From NCBI GenBank assembly GCA_003497505.1, contig DNNV01000063.1:1-5271 (forward strand): 5,271 bases of DNA, read 5' to 3'. A program made the translations under genes and the position numbers. The DNA comes from Clostridiales bacterium (GTDB lineage: Bacteria > Bacillota > Clostridia > Tissierellales > Sedimentibacteraceae). Numbering within the stretch: the first letter of the stretch is position 1; every line of letters begins with the position of its first letter. Shown here one piece after another: positions 1 through 5,271 of the stretch. The notes beneath the pieces are model-generated. The model saw only the letters and a list, made by a program, of their open reading frames with translations. It was not told the origin of the DNA and made no database searches.

Positions 1-53
1 AAAAATTGAAAAGCTTCTTAAAAAATAATGTCAATGCCGTAAAGGTATTGTAG
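1..53 (+). CDS. Possible 3' end of an unidentified upstream gene (partial)
   Basis: Reading from base 3, sixteen sense codons run to a TAG at 51-53 and would end a protein in ...FLKNNVNAVKVL. The stop lies 29 bp before a clear intrinsic terminator, which is the usual arrangement for the end of a transcription unit. The alternative frame starting at base 2 ends earlier, at TAA 26-28 (...KIEKLLKK), and cannot be excluded. The fragment is too short to assign to a family. That some gene ends here is inferred mainly from the terminator; the choice of frame is a guess favouring the longer open stretch. Confidence 0.4.
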   Translation, partial: KLKSFLKNNVNAVKVL

Positions 54-82
54 CACTGATGATTTTGGTAAGCATAAAATAT

Positions 83-120
83 AGTCATTCTAAAAATCAA
101 ATTTTTCAGAATGACTTTTT
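83..120 (+). terminator. Rho-independent terminator of the upstream gene
   Basis: A perfect 9-bp stem, AGTCATTCT (83-91) with AGAATGACT (108-116), is extended by AAAAAT (92-97) pairing with ATTTTT (101-106). There is one bulged C at 107 and a CAA loop (98-100). The stem runs directly into a T tract (116-120), with more T-rich sequence after it. The stem has few G/C pairs, but its length and the T tract make it convincing. It separates the upstream gene from the mreB promoter at 193-221, so mreB starts a new transcription unit. Confidence 0.85.
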
Positions 121-132
121 GTATATTTTCAG

Positions 133-172
133 CAATCTCATAACGATTATAATATTAAGAATATTAAGATTG
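133..172. repeat. A/T-rich nested dyad with a 9-bp tandem repeat
   Basis: Outer arms CAATCT (133-138) and AGATTG (167-172) enclose an inner 7-bp dyad, TAATATT (150-156) and AATATTA (160-166), with a 3-base AAG spacer. The same stretch is also a direct repeat of AATATTAAG (151-159 and 160-168). It lies about 20 bp upstream of the mreB -35 box, where an operator or an A/T-rich activating (UP-like) element could sit. A/T-rich DNA forms such symmetries by chance, so the regulatory role is only inferred. Confidence 0.35.
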
Positions 173-192
173 TAGCTTTAAAAACAAAAAAA

Positions 193-221
193 TTGAAATG
201 ATATTAATTATATGTTATAAT
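193..221 (+). promoter_or_regulatory. Sigma-A-type promoter for mreB (extended -10)
   Basis: TTGAAA (193-198) and a perfect TATAAT (216-221) are separated by the ideal 17 bp. TG at 213-214, one base before the -10 box, makes it an extended -10 element. Transcription would begin near 228, leaving a leader of about 70 bases before the ATG at 301. It is the only near-consensus promoter I see in the gaps between genes. A short dyad, TATCA (225-229) and TGATA (234-238), straddles the predicted start point and could be an operator or a small 5' stem. Confidence 0.8.
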
Positions 222-290
222 TTCTATCATTATTGATATGTGTTTGTATAATTCGGTTGATAAATTATTAAAATAATACATGAGAATTAC

Positions 291-295
291 GGAGG
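291..295 (+). promoter_or_regulatory. Ribosome binding site that decides the mreB start
   Basis: GGAGG at 291-295 lies five bases before the ATG at 301. The in-frame ATG at 280 has only A/T-rich sequence before it (TTAAAATAATAC) and lies upstream of this site, so it is unlikely to be used. A third in-frame ATG at 313 is 17 bases from GGAGG, which is too far. Confidence 0.8.
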
Positions 296-300
296 ATAAA

Positions 301-1332
301 ATGGGTTTCAGAATGGACATCGGAATTGACCTTGGTACCGCCAGTGTTCTGGTATATATAAAGGGCAAGGGAATAGTTATTAATGAACCTTCTGTTGTTG
401 CAATTGATATAAATACTAACAAGATACTCGAGGTCGGTGAAGAAGCAAGAAAGATGCTTGGACGTACACCCGGAAATATTGTTGCCATAAGACCTTTGAG
501 AGATGGTGTTATATCAGACTTTGACATAACAGAAAAAATGCTTAAATATTTTATAAAAAAGGCTGTGGGAAACTCAATAATCAAGCCAAGAGTAATCATA
601 TGCGTTCCCAGCGGAGTAACAGAAGTAGAAAAACGAGCAGTGCTTGAAGCGAGTCTGAATGCCGGAGCCAAGAAGACATATCTGATAGAAGAACCGGTTG
701 CTGCTGCTATCGGTGCAGGCCTTGATATAACCAAGCCTTCCGGCCATATGATTATAGATATGGGCGGAGGAACTACAGACATTGCAGTTATATCTCTGGG
801 TGGAATAGTTGTTAGCAGGTCTATAAAAGTGGCAGGTGACAAGTGTGACGATGCCATTGTGAGATATGTAAGAAAGAAGTACAATGTAATGATAGGCCTT
901 CGAAGTGCAGAAGAAATTAAAATAAATATAGGAACGGCTTTTCCTGAAGAGGAAGAAAAGTTTATGGAAGTAAGAGGAAGGAACCTTGTTACAGGACTGC
1001 CTGTGAACCTTACCATATCATCATCCGATATGCTTGAGGCACTTGAAGAAACCATTACATCCATAGCTGATGCCGTTCATTCAGTTCTTGAAAAAACACC
1101 GCCGGAGCTTGCGGCAGATATAAGTGAAAAGGGAATTGTAATGACCGGAGGCGGGTGTCTGATTCGAGGTCTGGACAAATTAATTGCTAAAAGAACAGGT
1201 CTTGATGTAACCATCGCCGATGAGGCAATTTCATGTGTTGCAAAGGGAACCGGTCAGTCTCTTGAACAAATGGATGCATTGAAAGATGCTCTGATAACAG
1301 ACAGCATTAAGACAAACTACAGTGCAACATAG
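301..1332 (+). CDS. mreB: MreB/Mbl-family actin-like cell-shape protein
   Basis: This is a bacterial actin homologue that forms membrane-bound filaments directing the sidewall peptidoglycan synthesis machinery. The 343-residue length fits the family. Nucleotide-fold motifs appear in order: phosphate-1 loop DIGIDLGTASVLVY (6-19), the actin-type stretch IEEPVAAAIGAG (129-140), phosphate-2 DMGGGTTD (153-160) and the adenosine motif GIVMTGGG (278-285). A short hydrophobic patch (V89, I93, I94) sits where related proteins carry a membrane-insertion loop. GKGIVINEPSVVA and the near-terminal GTGQSLEQMDAL recall Bacillus Mbl more than MreB, from memory and without alignment. No mreC or mreD follows, so this is an orphan paralogue of the mbl/mreBH kind. 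I chose ATG 301 because it has the ribosome site. It has its own promoter at 193-221, and galU follows after 83 bp. The family is certain; the MreB versus Mbl assignment is not. Confidence 0.95.
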   Translation: MGFRMDIGIDLGTASVLVYIKGKGIVINEPSVVAIDINTNKILEVGEEARKMLGRTPGNIVAIRPLRDGVISDFDITEKMLKYFIKKAVGNSIIKPRVIICVPSGVTEVEKRAVLEASLNAGAKKTYLIEEPVAAAIGAGLDITKPSGHMIIDMGGGTTDIAVISLGGIVVSRSIKVAGDKCDDAIVRYVRKKYNVMIGLRSAEEIKINIGTAFPEEEEKFMEVRGRNLVTGLPVNLTISSSDMLEALEETITSIADAVHSVLEKTPPELAADISEKGIVMTGGGCLIRGLDKLIAKRTGLDVTIADEAISCVAKGTGQSLEQMDALKDALITDSIKTNYSAT

Positions 1333-1345
1333 CATAATATATACA

Positions 1346-1389
1346 ACATATTCAGATTCTGGCAAACTTGCCAGAGTCTTTGAATATGT
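1346..1389 (+). other. Long imperfect hairpin between mreB and galU
   Basis: ACATATTCA (1346-1354) pairs with TGAATATGT (1381-1389). GATTCTGGCAA (1355-1365) pairs with TTGCCAGAGTC (1368-1378) through one G-U pair. This makes a 20-bp stem with only a TT bulge (1379-1380) and a very tight loop. No T tract follows the full stem; the compact upper stem is followed only by GTCTTTG, a poor terminator tail. It could be a partial terminator that lowers galU expression relative to mreB, an RNA-processing or stability element, or a palindromic binding site. It starts 14 bases after the mreB stop. Confidence 0.6.
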
Positions 1390-1415
1390 GTGCAAATAGC
1401 AAATAGAGGTAGGAT

Positions 1416-2279
1416 ATGAAAATAAAAAAAGCAGTAATACCGGCAGCGGGGCTCGGGACAAGATTCCTTCCTGCAACTAAAGCGATACCAAAGGAAATGC
1501 TGCCAATAGTAGATAAACCTACAATTCAGTACATAGTGGAAGAAGTTATTGCTTCCGGAATAGAGGATGTCCTGATTATTACAGGAAGAAACAAAGGCTC
1601 AATAGAAGAACATTTTGATAGGGCTGTGGAGCTTGAGGACAATCTGGAGAAAACAAATAAAGAAGAGCTTCTTGAAGAAGTTCGTAAAATTTCAAAAATG
1701 ATAAACATTCATACCGTAAGGCAGAAAAATCCTCTTGGATTGGGTCATGCGGTTTACTGTGCCAAGTCTTTTGTAGGCAATGAACCATTTGCCGTGTTGC
1801 TTGGTGATGATATTGTTGATTCGAAGATACCTTGTCTGAAGCAGATGATGGAAATGTATGAAGAGTATAAATCTACAATTCTCGGAGTGCAGCCGGTAGC
1901 ATGGGAAAATGTTAACAAATACGGAATAGTCTCGGGAGATAAAATAAGCAACAGCATGTACTCCGTAAAGGATTTGGTTGAAAAGCCTTCCATGGATAAC
2001 GCACCCACAAATATAGCCATTTTAGGAAGATACATAATTACACCGACAATATTTGAAATACTGGAGAATACAGGCAGGGGAGTGGGAGGCGAAATTCAGC
2101 TTACGGACGCCCTGAAAGATTTGTGTAATATAGAAGATGTATTTGCATACATATTTGAGGGCAGAAGATACGATGTGGGAAGCAAGATAGGCTTTCTCGA
2201 AGCGACGGTTGATTTTGCGCTTAAAAGGGATGGATTAAAAGATGATTTCAGAAAGTATTTAAATAATCTTAATTTATAA
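1416..2279 (+). CDS. galU: UTP-glucose-1-phosphate uridylyltransferase
   Basis: GalU/GtaB makes UDP-glucose and pyrophosphate from UTP and glucose-1-phosphate in the cytoplasm. UDP-glucose feeds glucolipids, lipoteichoic-acid anchors, wall polysaccharides and galactose metabolism. The 287-residue length is typical. Visible motifs: the N-terminal nucleotide loop AAGLGTRFLPATKAIPKEML (10-29), PLGLGHAV (106-113), the metal-binding LLGDD (128-132, D131 the likely ligand), VEKP (188-191), and near the C terminus GEIQLTDAL and RRYDVGSKIGF, where D253 and K257 lie in a conserved part of the family. The order matches the bacterial GalU family closely. ATG 1416 has AGAGGT five bases upstream and gives the expected N terminus. 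The pgcA start is 12 bp past the stop, so the enzyme that makes its substrate is encoded next and probably co-translated. A role as a different sugar-1-phosphate nucleotidylyltransferase is less likely, because glucose-1-phosphate thymidylyltransferases (RmlA) have different motifs. Confidence 0.96.
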   Translation: MKIKKAVIPAAGLGTRFLPATKAIPKEMLPIVDKPTIQYIVEEVIASGIEDVLIITGRNKGSIEEHFDRAVELEDNLEKTNKEELLEEVRKISKMINIHTVRQKNPLGLGHAVYCAKSFVGNEPFAVLLGDDIVDSKIPCLKQMMEMYEEYKSTILGVQPVAWENVNKYGIVSGDKISNSMYSVKDLVEKPSMDNAPTNIAILGRYIITPTIFEILENTGRGVGGEIQLTDALKDLCNIEDVFAYIFEGRRYDVGSKIGFLEATVDFALKRDGLKDDFRKYLNNLNL

Positions 2280-2285
2280 AGGGGG
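2278..2285 (+). promoter_or_regulatory. Ribosome binding site of pgcA overlapping the galU stop
   Basis: AAGGGGG begins inside the galU TAA (2277-2279) and ends six bases before the pgcA ATG at 2292. Ribosomes finishing galU would cover this site, so translation of the two genes is probably coupled. Confidence 0.7.
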
Positions 2286-2291
2286 ATATTT

Positions 2292-4001
2292 ATGTACAGA
2301 GGAAAATATGAAATGTGGCTGGATAGTCCATATGTGGATGAGCCCTTAAAGGAAGAGCTCAGGAGCATCAAAAAAAACGATGCAGAGATTGAAGACAGAT
2401 TTTTCAGAGAGCTGGAGTTCGGAACCGGGGGCATGAGAGGAAAAATAGGGGCAGGCTCCAACCGGATGAACATTGTAACTGTTGCAAAGGCGACACAGGG
2501 AATTTCAGATTACCTGAATGAAAAGTATAAGGATGAAATAAGCGTTGCCATAGCATATGATTCAAGAAATATGTCAAGGGAGTTTGCGTCAAAAGCAGCG
2601 GAAGTATTTGCTGCAAATGGTATAGACGTTTACCTGTTTGAAGGACTGCGTCCTACACCGGAGCTTTCATTTACTGTGAGACATTTCAGATGCAAGGCGG
2701 GAGTTGTTATTACAGCAAGCCATAATCCTCCGGAATATAACGGCTATAAAGTGTATGACTGCTTTGGGGGGCAGGTAGTTGCAGACGCGGATACAATAAT
2801 TGAAAAAATAAACAAGGTAATACTGGAGGACATAAAGACAAGCCCGGATGATAAAGACAAAAAGATACATATAATAGGCAGCGATATTGATGAAATCTAT
2901 ATTGATGAGGTAACAAAGCTCAGCCTTAACAACGATGTTGACAAAGGCATAAATATAGTTTATACTCCGCTTCATGGAACAGGCAACAAGCTTGTAAGAA
3001 AAGCGCTGGACAGATTAAATTACAGAAATATTCATATAGTAAGAGAGCAGGAAGAGCCGGACCCTCAATTTTCAACGGTTAAATCACCTAACCCCGAGGA
3101 GATAAGCTCATTTGAAATAGCGATTAAAAAGGCAGAGGAATTAAATGCCGATATTATAATAGGAACCGATCCCGATTGTGATAGAGTAGGCCTCGTGGTG
3201 AAGGACCATGAAAATAAATTTGTGCCGTTAAATGGTAATCAGACTGGTGCCTTGCTTTTGAACTACGTACTGTCATCTATGAGCATGCAGGGAAAAATTC
3301 CGGCAAATGCGGCAATTATCAATACAATAGTAACAAGTGAAATAGGCAGGGACATTGCAACAAATTATAACACAGCAACCTTTGATACACTTACGGGCTT
3401 TAAATATATTGCAGAATTAATGCAGAAATTTGAAGACACAGGGGAATATAGCTTTTTATTCGGATATGAAGAAAGTTATGGATATCTGGCAGGAACATTT
3501 GTAAGAGATAAGGATGCGGTAATTGCATCTATGCTCATTTGTGAGATGACTGCATATTATAAGAAAAAAGGGAAAATACTATTAGATATACTGGATGATA
3601 TTTACAGTGAACATGGATATTATATTGAAGAAACTGTATCACTGAGCTTTGCAGGAATTGCAGGAATGAACAAGATGAAGGCCATTATGGAAAGTTTCAG
3701 GGAAAATAAGCTTAGTTTATTGGCAGGCAAAAGCATACCTTATGTGTATGACTATAAATTGGGAATGGCTTTGAATTTATCGGATGGCAGTACTGAAAAG
3801 CTCGACTATCCTAAGTCAGATGTTTTGAAGTTTTCGCTTGAAGACGGTTCATGGCTCGTGCTCAGGCCATCGGGTACAGAGCCCAAGTTAAAAGTATATT
3901 TTTCAATAAAAGGAGAAAATAAGGCAGAAGCAGTTAATATTTTGGAGAATGCTAAAAAAGAGGTATTAAACTTAATCGACCGTGTACAAGTTAACGCTTA
4001 A
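2292..4001 (+). CDS. pgcA: Alpha-phosphoglucomutase (phosphohexomutase family)
   Basis: The enzyme interconverts glucose-6-phosphate and glucose-1-phosphate through a phosphoserine and supplies glucose-1-phosphate to GalU. All four catalytic elements of the alpha-D-phosphohexomutase superfamily are present: the active-site loop TASHNP with the phosphorylated serine at 143, the magnesium loop DPDCDR (D293, D295, D297), the sugar-binding loop GYEESYGY (391-398) and the phosphate-binding loop RPSGTEPK (525-532). The N-terminal GTGGMRG (44-50) is also typical. The 569-residue length and motif spacing resemble Bacillus PgcA (phosphoglucomutase/phosphomannomutase) rather than the shorter GlmM or ManB types of about 450 residues. 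ATG 2292 has a strong ribosome site and directly follows galU. The gene for the exported transglycosylase begins 31 bp after the stop with no terminator between, so the three genes look like one operon. Glucose is the most likely substrate given the neighbour; use of mannose phosphates as well cannot be excluded. Confidence 0.95.
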   Translation: MYRGKYEMWLDSPYVDEPLKEELRSIKKNDAEIEDRFFRELEFGTGGMRGKIGAGSNRMNIVTVAKATQGISDYLNEKYKDEISVAIAYDSRNMSREFASKAAEVFAANGIDVYLFEGLRPTPELSFTVRHFRCKAGVVITASHNPPEYNGYKVYDCFGGQVVADADTIIEKINKVILEDIKTSPDDKDKKIHIIGSDIDEIYIDEVTKLSLNNDVDKGINIVYTPLHGTGNKLVRKALDRLNYRNIHIVREQEEPDPQFSTVKSPNPEEISSFEIAIKKAEELNADIIIGTDPDCDRVGLVVKDHENKFVPLNGNQTGALLLNYVLSSMSMQGKIPANAAIINTIVTSEIGRDIATNYNTATFDTLTGFKYIAELMQKFEDTGEYSFLFGYEESYGYLAGTFVRDKDAVIASMLICEMTAYYKKKGKILLDILDDIYSEHGYYIEETVSLSFAGIAGMNKMKAIMESFRENKLSLLAGKSIPYVYDYKLGMALNLSDGSTEKLDYPKSDVLKFSLEDGSWLVLRPSGTEPKLKVYFSIKGENKAEAVNILENAKKEVLNLIDRVQVNA

Positions 4002-4019
4002 TGGTCGAAATCTGAAATT

Positions 4020-4024
4020 GGAGG
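4020..4024 (+). promoter_or_regulatory. Ribosome binding site of the transglycosylase gene
   Basis: GGAGG lies eight bases before the ATG at 4033. It supports this start over the in-frame ATG at 4042, and the longer N terminus also gives a complete signal peptide with basic residues. Confidence 0.75.
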
Positions 4025-4032
4025 CTGTAAAT

Positions 4033-5271
4033 ATGAAATTAATGAACAATACAGCCCGCAAAGTTATAGCGGTAGTATTCATTTTTATATTTACATTTAA
4101 CACACTTGCATATGCAGGCTACAACCCTTCCCGTGAGGAAGTTGAGGATATGATTGACGAGGTTGCCACCAAAAGAGCAATCCCGTCAGTAATACTGAAG
4201 TCCATAGCAAGAGTGGAATCAGTTTACGAGCATTTTAATTCTGATGGCAGCCCTAAAATAAGTGGCAGCAGCATAGGATTGATGCAGGTAAACAACGTAC
4301 AGGGCGGATATGATTCAGGAAAGCTTAAATACGATATTTTATACAACATTGAGGCAGGCGCAGACGTATTGCTTAATAAATGGAGCATGAGCTCATATCA
4401 GAGTGTTTCATGCGTGGGAAACATGGATCCTGATGTTTTGGAAAACTGGTATTTTGCTCTGTGGGCGTACAATGGATGGGCCCAGAGCAATAATCCACAC
4501 ATGCTGTCATCCTACGGCAAAAGATACACTTACCAGCAGCTTATATATAACATTGCTGAGAAGGAATATGGGCAGAAAATCAACAATATAGACATTTCAT
4601 ATCTACCACAGTCCGGAAAGCCAAGCAGGTCGCTGGTAGTTCCTACGCCGTCGTATACAAACAGCGGAAACATTGTTCTGTACGAAAAAGGAGACTATGT
4701 CAGGACTGACGGTGTAAGAAATGAATATCAGCTGAGGGACGTTCCGGCAGGCAGCTATATCCACGAGCTGGAAGTGAATCAGCTGGGTACTATAACTGAT
4801 GGCCCCGTACTTAAAAACGGCTACTATTGGTACAAAGTATATGTGGATGAAAAAAGGGAAGGATGGATTGAGAGGAACTGGCTCTTAAGAACCGGAGACA
4901 TTGAATATGGAAGGTATGTGTTTGATGATATAGCATTCCATTGGTCAAGAAAGGTTGTTATGAAGCTTTATAACGATGGCTTAATAAGCGAATCAGCATC
5001 ATTTTATCCTGACAATATAGCTACAAAGGAAGAGTTTTTGGTTTTCCTGAGCAAGGCAATTGAGAAAAACGGAAATAAACTCCCGATTGCTGAAGACAGC
5101 ATCGATACAGCTTCAGTTGCTGAAGGCGTGTTGCCATTTTCGGATGCCGGGAATGTGCATTCATGGGCAGTGAGCTACATCAATCATGTAAATGCATTAG
5201 GCCTTCTGAAAGACTATAATAGCGAGCTTAAACCTCAGGATAAACTGACGAGAATAGAAGCTTCAAATATA
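4033..5271 (+). CDS. Secreted lytic transglycosylase with SH3-like and SLH repeats (3' end cut off)
   Basis: The frame stays open for 413 codons to the window edge with no stop. The protein should cleave peptidoglycan glycan strands outside the membrane. A signal peptide is clear: basic residues (R9, K10), a hydrophobic run (11-22) and an AYA cleavage motif (26-28). A SLT/goose-lysozyme-like domain (about 40-185) shows the likely catalytic Glu62 in IARVES, GSSIGLMQV (78-86) and WAYNGW (144-149). After a linker with prolines, residues about 213-287 resemble a bacterial SH3 domain (GPVLKNGYYWYKV, ending GWIERNWLL). A first SLH repeat spans about 297-345 (FDDI...HW...YNDGLI...YPD) and a second starts at FSDA (369), ending in the cut TRIEA stretch. 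A third SLH repeat probably follows outside, since they usually come in threes. SLH repeats bind pyruvylated wall polysaccharide in known systems, so the enzyme is probably wall-tethered. Its place 31 bp after pgcA suggests co-expression with UDP-glucose synthesis. Domain calls come from motif reading, not a profile search. Confidence 0.9.
   Translation, partial: MKLMNNTARKVIAVVFIFIFTFNTLAYAGYNPSREEVEDMIDEVATKRAIPSVILKSIARVESVYEHFNSDGSPKISGSSIGLMQVNNVQGGYDSGKLKYDILYNIEAGADVLLNKWSMSSYQSVSCVGNMDPDVLENWYFALWAYNGWAQSNNPHMLSSYGKRYTYQQLIYNIAEKEYGQKINNIDISYLPQSGKPSRSLVVPTPSYTNSGNIVLYEKGDYVRTDGVRNEYQLRDVPAGSYIHELEVNQLGTITDGPVLKNGYYWYKVYVDEKREGWIERNWLLRTGDIEYGRYVFDDIAFHWSRKVVMKLYNDGLISESASFYPDNIATKEEFLVFLSKAIEKNGNKLPIAEDSIDTASVAEGVLPFSDAGNVHSWAVSYINHVNALGLLKDYNSELKPQDKLTRIEASNI

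Noticed and set aside
148..153. TATAAT at 148-153 as a second mreB promoter
   Set aside because: No -35-like hexamer lies 16-18 bp upstream (the 17-bp position reads ATTTTC). The pair at 193-221 is far better.
204..1064. A 286-codon open frame on the - strand, opposite mreB
   Set aside because: It lies almost wholly antisense to a clearly coding MreB gene, its product is a serine/isoleucine/leucine-rich translation with no recognisable motif, and it overlaps the mreB promoter. It is a shadow of the real gene.
1333..1415. Possible separate promoter for galU
   Set aside because: TTGCCA at 1368-1373 has no TATAAT-like box at a proper distance, and it is part of the hairpin stem. No other acceptable -35/-10 pair was found.
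2096..2975. Several - strand open frames of 68-125 codons opposite galU and pgcA
   Set aside because: All are antisense to genes with intact catalytic motifs; none has a recognisable domain.
3976..4008. TCGACC / GGTCGA inverted repeat around the pgcA stop, considered as a terminator
   Set aside because: The stem is only 6 bp with a 21-base loop and no T tract follows. It overlaps coding sequence, and the next gene starts 31 bp after the pgcA stop.
4403..4591. A 62-codon + strand open frame
   Set aside because: It sits in another frame inside the catalytic domain of the transglycosylase gene, whose frame holds the GLMQV and AYNGW motifs. No convincing ribosome site or domain supports it.

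Overview
The window looks like chromosomal DNA from a low-GC Gram-positive bacterium, most likely a Clostridia-type Bacillota. The reasons are A/T-rich intergenic DNA, frequent ATA and AGA codons, GGAGG-type ribosome sites, a Mbl-like MreB, a PgcA-type phosphoglucomutase and a secreted protein carrying S-layer-homology (SLH) repeats. SLH repeats point to a lineage whose wall polysaccharide or S-layer anchors SLH proteins. No species can be named from the sequence alone.

Layout, all on the + strand. Bases 1-53 are probably the last codons of an unidentified upstream gene, closed by a clear rho-independent terminator at 83-120. An A/T-rich regulatory stretch follows (121-300). It holds a dyad with a tandem repeat and a near-consensus promoter (TTGAAA, 17 bp, extended TGT-TATAAT). 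Next come an MreB/Mbl-type actin homologue (301-1332), an 83-bp gap dominated by a long imperfect hairpin, UTP-glucose-1-phosphate uridylyltransferase galU (1416-2279), alpha-phosphoglucomutase pgcA (2292-4001), and a secreted lytic transglycosylase with SH3-like and SLH repeats (4033 to the window edge, no stop seen). The last three genes are separated by only 12 and 31 bp and are probably one transcript. mreB may share that transcript, modulated by the hairpin.

How the genes could work together: PgcA converts glucose-6-phosphate to glucose-1-phosphate, and GalU makes UDP-glucose from it. UDP-glucose is the precursor for glucolipids, lipoteichoic-acid anchors and wall polysaccharides. MreB/Mbl directs sidewall peptidoglycan synthesis, and the exported transglycosylase would cut peptidoglycan while its SLH repeats hold it on the wall. 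The cluster thus reads as an envelope-growth locus. Each gene belongs to a known family; the combination and the multidomain last gene are the noteworthy parts. I saw no RNA gene, mobile element, CRISPR array or evidence of a wholly new system.
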